The notes under the pieces were generated by a model. It saw nothing but the letters and a program-made list of their open reading frames with translations. It ran no database searches and was not told the DNA's origin. This document shows, piece after piece, positions 9,278-23,308 of a DNA stretch of 64,000 nucleotides. The position numbers and the translations under genes are program-made. Positions within the stretch are counted from its first letter, which is position 1. Each line of letters opens with the position of its first letter. This DNA comes from Lasioglossum baleicum (lineage: Eukaryota; Arthropoda; Insecta; Hymenoptera; Halictidae), in contig NC_134941.1 in NCBI RefSeq assembly GCF_051020765.1, forward strand, positions 15,844,842 through 15,908,841, read 5' to 3'.

Positions 9278-12200
9278 TTTTTTAGCCCTTGAATAACACA
9301 ATTTCATTGAATATTTAACAGATCCACGGTCCACGTACGGTTTAACGTACGCTGCATGGTGAGTGTAGCGCGCGGCGGGCGGGTTGGAGTTGGAAAGGAA
9401 CGTAGGGATAAACTTTAAATTAAATATTATAATTTTTAAAAAATTAATAATATAGTTAATTATAAAATTTAATAGAAAACATACATTCAGAAAACCTCTC
9501 CCACTGTGTCCCACTTTCGTTTTCGATTGTGCGACATTTGAACCTCGACGATGGTGTTGCAATCATTCGGACACGCGTCACGCATCGTGACACAGCTAAG
9601 GGCGACGTATTGTCTACGCCCGGAAACGCATTTGCGACACATTAAACGCATTATCGACCGAGCTACCGCAGGAACCTCTATGCTCGGCTACTAAAGACTT
9701 TGCCGCTCGTTTAATTATGTTGCTAAAGCGGCGGCGGCCGTGAAGCCAGTATTAACGTGAGAATTGTGACACTGGCTTCTATAGCTGGCATTTTAATTTT
9801 ATTCCTTTTCAACTGGCGTTCAAATAAACAAAGGAACGACTTTAATCCACCTCGATCATCTTCGCAGAAATGGTCAGCGGTCTTATGTATGCTTTTCAGA
9901 ACCATTTTCTGCATATTCTGTCGTCTTCCGTCGTTGCAATGTTACTGGAAACAGAATAAAAATCATTTATTCCTGCGGTTTCATAAACAATGCTGGATCT
10001 TTTTGTGATTTAATAGACAGTAAAATTGATTCGAACTTATATGTATATCATACATATACCGAACATATATGCGTATACGTATAAAATGACTCCGCATCTG
10101 ATTACCAGAAGATTACTCATAAACGGACCGATTTCATACTAATTGCTAGGATCTTACAATTAGAAATATAGGTATACATAAGGATGACTAATATCCGCGG
10201 TAGTGTATATGCGAGCCGTCCAAGTCGCAGAAGCAATGCGGCCGAGTATCAAGGCTGTTTTTCATTTCCGCGAGTATACTATCGCGTTTACTTTCCAGCA
10301 AATCAGCAGGAAATCGATTCTTCGCGATTCTCTATTCTTGCGGCTCGTAGAAATATTGAATACGTCGCTATCACGTGGCGATTGTCGGACGAATTAGTTT
10401 GTAGTATCGGCTGCTACCAGGTCGCGCACAACAATGCTGACCGTATCCCATTCCTTATCGTCTATTATTGGATTCGCGATTAATGATGTAACTCGATGAC
10501 GAGTACGCGTTCAAGGTACACCGAGTGTTTTCGTCGGCCGAGTGTCGCTGTATGCTTGTATGCTGGCTTCATTGCTGAATTGAATCATTTGGGCGGCGAA
10601 ACTCGCGCCTGCTGTCATTTACCAACTACATACATACATATATATACATACATACATACCCTGCGCATCCTTTAACAGCTCCGAAACAAATTTCTGGAGC
10701 TCTCCAACTGGCATTCTAAACAAGTACACGCTGCTACACAAACCAGCGGACACCGTTTTCCCACAGAATCCTCGACTTTCTCCAAGTTCAATCGGAGCCT
10801 AATCGATCTCGATCTCGTTGTTCCAAATAAAGCTGAAAGGTTCAATTTTCGACTTGGCAAGTCGGAAATGTCATCATTGACATTTTGTGTCAGAAACGTG
10901 CTTTACTAGAAGAATAGTGTGTATCAAGAAGACTATCCACACACACACACACACACACACAAACGACTCTCGATATGAATTGTAGGAATCAATGCCGTGT
11001 TTACCAGGGGATCGCTTGGTTTAACAAAAAAATTGGGTTGCATTAAAGAGAATAAAGTGCCGTTGCACCTGCCGGGTGCATCGGTGTATCCACGTGAAAA
11101 ATAAGATGATAGGAGGTTGGAACGTGTTACGACTTACGAGATATGATTTTTTCCTCCATCATTTTTGTGATTATTGCATAATTTTGAAAAATCTGTGGTA
11201 CGCGGCTAAACAGTTTAATGGAACCTTCAATAGCAAGAGGAATTTTCATTGTGAATTAACAAAAGTCACTCAATAACGTGATCTAATACATATAGTTAAT
11301 AGTTTCACATTTAAGATTGCAATGTAAAAGAAAATTCGTATGCTTTCTTTTGGTACAGCAGAATGATTGAAAATCCTATTACACACACATAATAGGCTTT
11401 TGGTAAGGTACTTATCCGAATTCCCAGAATCACCCTTATACTATGTATAATGTATATGTACCGGAAATTACAGACTCGCGAGGACAATGATTCATAGAGC
11501 CAATGTTTATTCTCGCCGGATTGTTCCATTTAATTCGAAGCTTGTGTGGGATAATCTACTTCGTTCAGCGACAATTATAGTCGAAGAAATGATAGATCCT
11601 TTAACCAGCAGTGTTTGTTTTCCAATTGACTACCTCCTGTTCTTCCTCGGCGTTGTTACGTAAAAAGAAAATACATACGTTAGGTAACTAACTGCCTGTC
11701 TCCATATGTATCGTGTATATCGTGTGACGCAGGACAATCCGTGAATTAGAGCAGGAGCACATGAGAAATTTTGCGAGTTGCTTTACGCTGGTGAAAATGA
11801 TCGTTGCTCCGATCGGCGGCAGCGTAATTAAATAAAGAGCTCTCTCGTAGATCGCGTGCGCGATCGTTCTCGCCTCTCGTTCGAAAGTAACAAACGAGGT
11901 TTGCCATATTGTGTATACGTACATACTACATACATATGTATATATGTAAGTGTACACACGTCGCGTCGACCGGAGATCGATCCTCTGATTTTCAACGTTC
12001 AATGATTCGATGCGCAAGCTCGTCTGGCTTCGTCAATTCCATTTCGACGTTACGCGAAACGAAAATCTGTTGCGCAAGCCGTTCCTGGTTCTACGACAGG
12101 GCTCACTTGCGAAAATAACAGATTTTCACCGTGGGAAAGCCGCAGTACGCGAGTAGGAACGCCCGAGGACGAGACAATCGTATTCTCCCTCCCCGAAAAA

Positions 12201-13425
12201 CAATGTCACGAGTCACGACGCGACGCGACAGTCAGCGAGAACGCTCGTACTGCCATAACATACACAATATACACACGGGAATAATAATCGTTTCCTACAT
12301 CGTCATTAATCTTCGGCTTTAAACAGGTCGTTGTCTTTTTCGAACCTGCTTGTTATTCTGTTATTCTATTTTTAAATCGTTACAATGATTAACGAAAGAA
12401 ATATCAATTTTTATTTCATCCTTATTTCTCGTGAAATGAACGCAGTGAACGCGCAGGCAGTTTTAGATCCGAGGAGAACAACGGAGTTAAAGCCGTATGT
12501 TATTTCACAGTCGCCCGAATAACGGACTTTTTGATTTTAAACGGATTACCGCGCGCGTAAGCTCCGAGGAGTCAGATGAAGCACTAGGAAGAGAAAAAGC
12601 TCGCGTCAAAACATCTTCAGCCATCGCCAGCTGTGATATCGACTATCCTCAAATATTCATAGGCATGTATTCATTCGTATGTATGTATTCACCGCGCAAA
12701 ATAAACGGAACAAGATTAATCCTATAAGCGTTTAATTAATCCTGCTTTTAGAAATCGATCCGTGGTGGTCTGAAATTTAAAGTTTAGTCAAAAATATTGA
12801 ACAGTGAGCGAAACCGGATGCAGAACAGCTAAACGCAATTTCGAGGTTAAAAATAAGCTCGAGTTAATACGCATATACTTCCTCTAAACTCACGATTTTG
12901 CGATCTACAGCGTATCGCTTCGGTGGTAATCACTTAAAATTTTAAATAGATGCAGGCTTTCGTAACGCGCGCTCTTCAAACGGAACGATCAAGTTGGTGA
13001 TAATGGAAAACGAAAGTTCCTTTGCAGGTATCTGCGGTTTGTTCAACGTAAAAGCAAAGACAGCCTGCTGGATGAATTTCTCGAGAGCAATTAACCGATA
13101 AGTCGATCGGTTGCTCGTTCCGCACCTGTGTCCGCAAAAACGGTTGCTGAGATCGATGGAACGCATGATTGTCGGCGCTGAATCGGTACGATTAAAATGG
13201 ATGGGATAGCGTAACGAATCATAAAGCGGGTATGAGTCGTGCCATTACCGCGCTCAACGCAGATACGTCGCTTTTGTCTTCAAGGTCCCGTGCGGCTACC
13301 CTGGTCTTCAGACCTTCCGTCGAGCCACAGATCCTAGAAACGATTCCAGCCGAGAACGCGTTCAAGAATTGCGTAAACGTTTGTTGTTTCCTTATACGTA
13401 TGTACGAGCTTCTCCGATAAAAGCA

Positions 13426-13428
<3 letters not shown>

Positions 13429-13458
<30 letters not shown>
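13429..13458. repeat. (TC)n microsatellite
   Basis: Fifteen TC dinucleotides without interruption. Confidence 0.95.
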
Positions 13459-13462
<4 letters not shown>

Positions 13463-15150
13463 AAGTACAAAGTGTTCTTTTTATATTGTAGACAGGATCG
13501 TCGGAGGATTTAATATTCATACGCGGTTTTTGTGTCGAGGACTTTGCGCGAAAACCCTCGTATACTCGTCTTCGTCGAGCGAACGGACAAAGTTACATAA
13601 TTAATGAACTGTGGGACCCCTGTGCGCCTGCAGCTGACCCCGATTGCCTAAAACATGGCACAGAGTACAAAAGTTGCATGGAGTTTAATGAGATTTTGAT
13701 CTGTGCGTTGATAGTGGCAGTTGAGTGGGGTGATTCTCACCTTTGGAACCTGATTTGTTCAGATTAATGTGTTCTTGCTCCATTAGGTGTGTGCAACGGA
13801 CGACAGGATATTGAATTGAATTTGAATATTTGAAACTTGGTTGGAAACTGTACACAATAGTAGTGGAAATTGAAAAAACGGGGACACTCTCGATCAAGGT
13901 TTCCCGAACGCGGAAGGAATGATAAAAGCTCCGAGTCCTTCTGACTTGGATTAAACAGCGAGGAAACCTCCAGGTGGAAATCGACGATTGTTCTTGTTCT
14001 CCGTCGAATAGAATCTGTCGTTGAATTGTCGCGATAGAGAAAGCCCCCCAGAAAAAAAGAAAAAAGAAAAAAAACAGAACGGCATGGCATAGGGCATAGG
14101 GGTCGTGAATGGAGGGACGACTCGACCCGTAATCGCACGGAATAGAAAGGCCATGGGGTTTATACAGGGTTACCATGGCATAGTAGACAGGCCTATGGGG
14201 TGAGTAAATCATGAAGGGAGATGCCGTTGGTCGTTATGGTAACCGTCGTCGTCGTCGATCTAGGATTTCATCTGGCCGGCGTCAACGCTGACTAGAATAG
14301 GTGGTGGTGACCCACTGCTCCCGAGAAATTTCAGTTCTAAGCTCTGCGAGTATTTCAAATGTATTTCGATCTTCTGTTCCCGTTCGCGCGTGAATGTCGC
14401 CCAATGCTGATTACCCGTGTTTTTTTTTATCTAACATTTAAACACGCTCCCGAAGACATAGAAGAAACGTGTTATCCTGTTTGCGCGGATCATCGCATGC
14501 GGAAGCTAGCGTGTTCATTTAATCCTCGCTTGTCTGTCCTTTGCAGGTTCTCACGATCCTTGAAAGTGCAACGCGAATAATTATTTCAGTCTCTGATCTG
14601 CTAACCATCTTCGAAGAAGGTCTTGTAATTTTTATCATTTATCTTTCTTATTGTTGGATAGATTTTTGAACCGTTCGGTTTCGCTTCGAAAATAACTCGA
14701 ATTCGGTGAATCTCTTCCGAGTTGCAGACAACGTTTTTTATTCAAAAGCGGAAGAGCTTTCGATTCCAACAGGCAGGGCCGCAGGTTTCCCAGGGGGATA
14801 AATAAAACAGATAGGAAAATTGTAGTTAGTCGAGAACGCGGTGGCAACTTCTAACAATAAACTAGCCAGCGCAGCGCAGCGATAATACAGGCACGTCCGT
14901 AAACGTTTAGCGTGTTAGCTCTCCGATTGGATCATTAGTACCGCTTCGGAGCCCAAAGTGACAGAGGATTCGAGGCTTCGAGCAGATTTTCACGCTCCGC
15001 CGGGGAACGCATTCTGTCTAATCAAATTGCACGACGTTTCACGGAACAGCAGCGTGTTCGTACGTGAAAAATATTCAGTGAACGCCCTGGCTTCTGAACC
15101 GAACCATCACCATCACCACCACCACGTTTCCTACGTACCCTTTTCCATTA

Positions 15151-15510
15151 TACAGGGTGTCCCAAAATTCGTGAAAATCCCGAAAGGGGGTGGTTCCTGA
15201 GACCATTTCAAGCGACATTTTCCTTTGAAAAAATGTTATCCGCGGCTTTGTTTAGGAGTTATTAACGAAATACACGGACCAATCAGAGCTCGACCTAGAC
15301 GCGAGTTGGCACAGTAGTTATGGCGCGCCAACTGTCTATTGGCCGACTGTGCCAACTCGCGTCTAGGTCGCGCTCTGATTGGTCCGTGTTTTTCGTTAAT
15401 AACTCCTAAACAAAGCCGCGGATAACATTTTTTCAAAGGAAAATGTTGCTTGAAATGGTCTCAGGAACCACCCCCTTTCGGGATTTTCACGAATTTTGGG
15501 ACACCCTGTA
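15151..15510. mobile_element. palindromic MITE, TACAGGGTGTCCCA family, copy 2
   Basis: A 360-bp foldback element with termini TACAGGGTGTCCCA and TGGGACACCCTGTA. The arms pair over most of their length, including TTTGTTTAGGAGTTATTAAC and its complement, around a centre near 15330. It shares terminal and internal sequence with the copy at 1228-1514 but differs in the centre. Non-coding. Confidence 0.88.
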
Positions 15511-18087
15511 TATCGATAACTGTGTGTAACCGGATTAAGTATCGTCCGGATTTCGACTGTCGCCGCTACGAAATCGAATAACGTTTTAATCTACCGTTCA
15601 TCGATTCGGGCACCTCCCCGCGAGGAACTTTGCGGATCAAGTTCCGACATGGAAGCTGATGGAACCGTGTGATCGATGGGAGACGCGCTGCGCTGTAGTG
15701 TAGTATGTATCGTGCAATTATATCGAATCGCGTGTTAGAATCGGGACTCGTTACCTAGGTTATATGGCACGATAAATTAATGATACTTTCTCTGTTCTAT
15801 GTACGAATCGTATAATATCGCAGACGTTTCTAATAAAGTCGATGTTATCGTTCTTAATAATGCAATTAATGCAATTTTGCACGTTGCACACAATCCGCAG
15901 TCTAGTCTCATTGCGTTTGCTAAGAGGTACAGAGGTCTGAAAAGGACGGAGGCACTTGAAATGTTTGCGGCTGTTTGATAATGGCTTTCGTTGAGGGAAC
16001 AGAAATGTTTTGTGGAATACTGTAGCGGTGCCGCGAGGCATTTCTGCGCCTAGCTGTGCGTAATTGAGTGCGAAACGGACTCGATCGGCAAGCAGAAACG
16101 CGCGGTTCTAGCCGGAGGCATCGCATCGCGGCGCGGCTTTTGTCCCAGTTTCGCTGCGTTTTTCCCTTTTCTTCTCGTTTCGGTGCGGTGCGATGCGATG
16201 CGGCCATTATGGCACGCGGCGGCGGCGGCGGCACGAAAACGCCAATCGGTTATCGAGTGCCGCTAGAACTCCTTATCACGTGATGTTCCGTGCGCCAGGG
16301 TCGTGCAAACTCTCAAACACTACACTATACATGTATACCTGGCGCGGCGTTTTCGCCAACAGCGATTCTCCCTTTCTATGACTGGCGCGACGAAGCGACC
16401 TGAATTCGATTCCACGGGGTGCCTGGGATGCTCAACAAATTGTATCCCGGATAAACCTCGCACCTGAGGATCACATATAAGCTAACATTTCAAAGGGTAA
16501 GCTGCCTTTCAACATCTTTTTTACATTTTTCTACGCAAAAACTTGATTGATTTTTAAGTTTCTCCATCTAACATAAACTTCCCTATTGTATACTGTCCAA
16601 CAAATTTTAACTTTTCCTTGCGCGTCTCGATTCCTTGAAACAGTGTGAACTTTTAATACCTCTATAACTTGACGAATTGTAAAAGAAAAAAAATTATTTC
16701 GCTAACTTGTACGTACACAGTGTATACTATACGTACAGTGTCTGTACTCGCACACATTATATCAGAGCTTATTTCGAGTTCGTCAATGGCCATGGATAAT
16801 TGTATACACTTCCATAAAACCGCCGAAGATAGCGTGTTATCTCTCTCGTTATACTAATTATGGTAATTTTATCGTATGCTTGTTATCGGGAAAATTCCAC
16901 GATGCTTACGTGGCCACGTGAGTCTTCGAAAATGGCGCCTGTATTCTCGCGGCAGCCTCTGAGGAAAGTAGAAGCAACATTAAATATACGATATTGTAAT
17001 TACTTGAATTTTTCAAGAGAACTGTCAATATTATGGAAGTGGCTTTGCGTTTGTAACAAGGCGAGCTTGTTTGGCCTGTTGGTCGCGGAGGAGAACGGGT
17101 ACGCGAGGACGTGGTTGACACAATTAAAAGAGTCTAGGATAAATATTTGACCGTGCGAATTTTCATTCCCCGGATGAGGTTCCTCGAGACAGATCTAGGG
17201 CTCTCGTAGATCGCGTGGCTCGCGTGATCCGCGGATTGTTTAGCGTCCGGTTCTGCTTTTATTACTTGAAACCCTGGTGCACCGCCGCCGGGCTCGCAGC
17301 GGCAACCCTCGCCTCGGCTCATCCCTTTGTACGTTGCGGTTCTCCTGGCGCGCGGTTTAATGAAATTACCAAGCACAGAGAGTAACGTTGACGCAGACAC
17401 GAACCGGCCGTTCTCGCCTTGAGACGCGTTCAGGAAGTTCAGCGGCTCGATAAGCTGGAAGCGCAATTCCCTCGGGCCCGGTAAAAATCCCGGACGAAAC
17501 TCACTGACCAATCTCATTTTCACGGTAACGGGATGCTTCGAAATCAAAGGTAATCTGGCGTGGCCGGGGTCAGGGCCGGGACCGGGCTGCGGAACTTCCA
17601 GATAGCCGGGGACTTTCCAAACCATCGCCACTTGTCGAATTTACCGGCGATACTGCTGCTCATCGAAATACAATTACAGTAGTGCTCGGTTGAAGGGTCT
17701 ATCTTGCGCGCAGTCTACTATTAGTACAGGCCTCTTCCAACATCTCACAACCTGATGATGGATTCCTTGAGGTCTTCCTTGAGCGCCTACGCAGATTTAC
17801 ATCAATTGATATAGTTTAGCGCTCCACGCTTTTATTTATAGTGACTAATGCCTAAAAAAATTATTTTCTCTATTTAATTCATTTTAATATAAGCGTGGTT
17901 TTTAAAAAGTTTTTCTTTATATACGTATTGATAATAACAGTTTGATATATTCAGGGCATCCTGGCAATTAGTTTTTCGAATGTTTCTAATTTGATATTTT
18001 TATTTTTCCATGCTTCTTGTAGAAATTGCTAAGAACGAAAGATGTCCCTTTAGAAAAGTGCATTTCGAACATTGTCTTGCACTGGGT

Positions 18088-18175
18088 GTATAGTAGTGTA
18101 TAGTAGTGTATAATAGTGTATAGTAGTGTATAGTGTATAGTGTGTAGTGTGTAGTGTGTAGTGTATAGTATAAAC
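18088..18175. repeat. GTGTATAGTA-type minisatellite
   Basis: About nine imperfect copies of a 7-10 base word (variants of GTGTATAGTA, GTGTATA and GTGTGTA) in tandem. Confidence 0.85.
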
Positions 18176-21100
18176 TATACGTACAAGAGCATCATGGGCA
18201 TAAGAAAATGCTGAAATCTAGCGTTATTTATATGAATAAAATTTAGCGTTATGTTGGATTTTTATAAAAATCAGCAAGTCGATAAAAATCGGCAAACTTT
18301 TGGCCGGTAGTGTGTACGATGTAATCATCATATTTCAAATGCAACTGTGATTGCCTTCTGATCTGTAGTCGCTTGAACAATGTCGGATTATCCGAATCTT
18401 TCGAGTCGTCTAATTTTAAATCGATCGTTTTGGCCGGTAGGTGGGGCTTGAACGAAAGAGGAACAGGCCGTAAACTTCTCTGTCACGTCTCTCGATTAGG
18501 ATCCGTGTAAATTAAGAAGAATCGTGACCGACGTTATTCTTTGACCGTGATAGTTCTGTCTGCGAGTTAGGGCACGCGATTCACCGCTCACCGCTACTAC
18601 AATATCCATTAGCAGCGGATGCTTTTGGGATGATAAGCTGGCCGATGCAATTCGGGCTCATCCTATCGGCAAATGACGCTCGTTTCTTTCCTTGGCGGTG
18701 TTCTTGCGGGAGTGTTATCGTTCGTTTTGACCGGCTTCCTCCTTTCGTTTCTAATCCGCGAACCGCCCAGCCCTCTCTTCCTGCTTCGACGCGCGACGGT
18801 TCTATTTCCATCGACTGTGCCGGAGAGCAACGTGAATTTTAGTAGGCCACTGGGAAACGGCGAACCGAGACGCGACCCTCGACGTTCCACACACGGCGAA
18901 TTCGCGCATTTATGCTCGTTAAATCAGGCTGTCTTATCCTCCACACGAGCCACATCCCATTTCTCCTGTTTATGGCTCGGCTCGGCCGGAACTCGCTCCA
19001 ACACGCGCGCTGGAGCCGCTAGCCGCGGAAAATTATTCCGTTGACCTTCGACGCTGAATTCTATCGTTCGCCCAGTCGTGACAAGCGTACCGACGACGAC
19101 GCGACGAGGAAAATTCGAACACCTGTTAAGGACACTCTGATGTTATCTAGAGCAAAGTCGCAGCCTTTTCCCTTGCGCCTGTCACCTGAATTTTAATCGT
19201 CGCACTCGATGAAAAGAAACGCTGTGTGAGAAAACAAGTACTTTGCCCGATTATTTTATTTAGAAACATACAGATTCATTTTATTCTGTTCCGTTGATCG
19301 TACCCATTGACGTACCCAAACAAACATTCCATAGCATTATGTAATTAGGTTAAAACTCTTTTTCTAAATAAAGAATGCGCTTCTTGCCGGTGATCGACAC
19401 GATCCGAAAATAGTTTCCAGTTTAGCATACCGCCCGCCGGAAACTTAAGAGTCGAGGCTGGGAACGATTCGATGGAAATACCGTGTCAGGTCTAGCCATT
19501 AACTGATTGTTCCGAGTATTTTACTTCTTTTTCTTGGAGCTTGTTGCCTGCGCGAAGAAGCAATACCATGAGCTATTCTCTAGGACTGAAATCGAGTCAA
19601 TCTTTTCCTTTTGCAAAAGCATTTTATATACTGACCAACTTGTAAATTAAAATGAGTCGCGTTGTTGAGATTTTTCCGATATCGGTTGATTATTCCAAGT
19701 TTCGCGACAAGTGTGCCTGCACGCCGCACAATCGATTGGCGTGCAGGTGTGCAAAATCAAACAGCAGAATTTGATCGTGTTTCAACGCGGTGTAGCCGAT
19801 GGCGAATTGCCGGAATTCGAGCGGAGAGCTCTACCGAAACGCGACGAAAGTTTCCGTCGACGCGCGACGGACCAAAGAACAAATTGATAATTCGAGCGAC
19901 ACGCCCCTCCAGTTTTAACTGGGAAACTTGGTGGGCACGATTTACGAGCACACTTTCACGATACACCGAACGGATGGATCGATCGGATTCCGGGGCCATC
20001 GAACTTTCGTGCTTTAATACTTACGAGAAGCGAGAAAGTCGGAAGCGGGCTGGGTCGAGCGGATGTCGAGGAATCGACCGAACGGATGAACCGTAGGAGT
20101 AGCACTAGAGAAAGAAACGTCCGATATAAATGGACTCGCTGTCGAATTCTAACAGCAGGTTACACCGCACCGCCGCCCGCCCCGACAGATTCGAATAATT
20201 CCTGGCCCGATGTCACGAGCCGGCAATATTTATCTCCATCGTGCTCGATCGCCTGTAATTCTTCTTGCGAACCCGCGAGCCTAACTGCCATCCTGCATCC
20301 TGCTAGGACATTTGCGGTTTTACGCGACCCTGCCACCCTTCGTTTCACCAGCGCAGCGCGGCTTTATTTTCAACCTGTTCCCATTATTCAACTCCTAAGC
20401 TGACCCTGCCGCCGAACAACTGCCGCACGATTCTGTTTCTCCGATTTTCTTCAATCGTTTTTGATATTTTCATAAAGCAACTGCGAATTTATCGATCGTG
20501 AAAAATGTTTGCAGTAATCGTAAGCACACTCGTCGAGAACACTCGTTCAAGTATAAAACTTGAAAGATAAAAGTTCGTACAAGCGCAGAGTAAGCGTTCT
20601 CGAGGAAGCGTTCAATCATTTCCAGACGTGAAGGAAATTATTTGACAATCTTCATTATAGTCATCTTGATCGTTCGAAATGTTAAAATGTGCTCCGATGC
20701 TTTGTCATGCTACCTAAATGTATGTGTACGTATACAATTTTCACGTGTCACAGAACAGTACCATCCCGGACGTGTTAAAAAATTGACAAACAGAACTGTA
20801 AATGGCACATGTACCATAATGTACATACTAATCAAAGAACATGGTCAACGCTGAGATTACCAAGCACTAAAAGCTGATGATTTGCATTGCCTTGCGAGAA
20901 CAACAACAACACTGCATTCACCACGGTTCGTGATCAATAATATACATATTCTACGACATCGTCTCCCATCTCCAGCGATTTCCAACTGCAAACTAAATGT
21001 CTGAAAACAATCGATCCAACTGTTGGTTCTACCGTTTAATATATTTGAATGATCCATTTCCAAGAAAGTTAAGACCGCGCTAAAAGTGGGACTTGGTCAA

Positions 21101-23184
21101 TTTACGAATTAATCGAACTAACAAATAATGCTGTGTATAAACAGTTTTAACCCCTTGTCCTACGATTTATTTGTAGCTGGTATAATTTTCTAAAAAAGGG
21201 GAAACTTTATATGTATGTGTCCATTGTCCATTGTATGCTCATACATGCATATACGAGTATTCTCGAATAACTGTATACACTTAGCCTCTGTTCAGAGAAG
21301 GGGTTTAAATCTTTCAGAAAAGCAAACTGGAAAGCGCGTTTCGAGTGGAATCGAAAGCTTCGTCGAGCATAGTTTAAGAAGGCTACATCCCATTACGATT
21401 CGAGTTACGATTCGTCGCGTCGCGTCGCGTCGCGTCTTCATCGCGTTGCGAGAAGATGAGTAAAACGGATGTGAGCAACGAGTAAGTGGAATCGGCGAAT
21501 TGCTCATTGTCCGTCGTGGTTCAATGGCGGAACCGAATGGCCCTCGAACCGAATTACCGCATCGCGAAATCCAAGGGAAAAATTGCGCCGTGACATAGAA
21601 ATTACGCCGTGCTTCTCTTTTTATACAATTTATTCTGTACAGCCGCGCGCGGTATGTTTGTTCGCGGAGGATGTGGAACTGCGTCGACGTAAAAGCACGA
21701 CAAGGCCGCCCGATCGTTTTAAAGCCTACGGACGCGCTCGACGCAATATTTATTCATGACTCTGGATACCCGCCGCCGGTTAATTAGTCAAGTCCATTTG
21801 CAATGTTGCGCAACGATTCCAAGTTATTAATATACATTGTTCGCGGTTATTTTCCAGGATATATCGGACATGACAGAAGTGTGATTGCCTTCGCATATGT
21901 AATTAATTCCCTTTTACCTCATTGTCAGCTAATTAAACTTTGTTACTCATTTTATAGACGGTTCGTCTTTCTACACGGCCTCGTCATCTCTGCTGATCAT
22001 TTGCACATTATGAAGCTTTAAATTCAGAGAACTTTGTATAAATTGTTTTCTACATCTGTCAAACGCCATTTCTACGAGTTGTGTTCTGCGCTTTCGGGAG
22101 ATGAATTCTGTGTGCAGTGATTAAAAGTTAATGAACGCGATTAGTATACCGCGCGCATTTTCCATGTTTATGGTTACGTTAATTTTGATTACACTTTCGA
22201 GTTACGCGTATTGGCTTAGGATTGGCTTTGGGAAACGAAGGGAATTGTCCCTTCTGGCTGGACAATTTAATGTGTACCAGAAGGATCTCTCCTGTTAAAT
22301 ATCTGCGGTTTAGTTACGCAACAATGTTTGTATGTAGTCGGACCTCTGAGGAGGTTGAAATCGCGAGTTCTTCTACGACCGACTGTATAGAACAACGATT
22401 TGTAATGTTTGCACGTGCCTGCAGGAATCCGTTGATGCACCTGCGCGTTGCCGCGAGGCAAACCGCGAGATCGTGACGGTTTCGCGAAGGATCCGTGTAT
22501 GAAATTCACGGACGTATCCATTAGAGGACGTGGGTGTCACGGTGAAATCTCGAAAGGAGGATTTCTGCGACTGTGGTTTTCTGGATTTCTCGGAGGTTAC
22601 GCCTGGTTACGCCGCGCCGCGCCGCGGAGGCACAATATTTGCCCTAACAAGTAGCAAGCCGTAGACTGACAATGAGAGAGGAACCTGTGAAACGACGAAT
22701 CACGTCGTCGTTCTAGTATTCTACGGAAATCTTGAACAATTTTCGAGTTTCGTCGAGAAACCACCGAGTATAGACAAAGGTCTCCAACAGGACATAATAA
22801 TACATAATATGTAATACCAAACTGAATGATTAGATTAATTATTTACTAGAATCATTGATCAAATTTCACAGCAATCTTGCGCAAGCTGTTCCGATTTCCA
22901 AACATTGCAACTAGTCGCGAAGCATATTGATTTTTGCAAACGACGCAGTAGCCGAAGCCGAAGCGATAACCCTTTAATTTTGTTTGCGATGCACATTGGA
23001 AGCAATACAGTCGTCGCAAGCACTCGTAAACGTTTCGTTAGCTTAGCAAATACACGTCGTGCATAATATCGATGCCAATAACGTCGTTCCGTTGCGCATA
23101 GAGGAACCGTACCGTTGCACCCGGATAAAACACAATGTAGTCGTACGGCTGCTTAATTAACAGCCTAGAACTTGGCCTAGCAGC

Positions 23185-23308
<124 letters not shown>

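Noticed and set aside
17134..17631. 165-codon minus-strand open frame
   Set aside because: GC-rich, Pro/Gly/Arg-rich, no recognisable domain, no splice partners found; likely chance.
18673..19044. Hydrophobic 123-codon frame with a membrane-like start
   Set aside because: No homologous family recognised and the overlapping minus strand is equally open; composition-driven.
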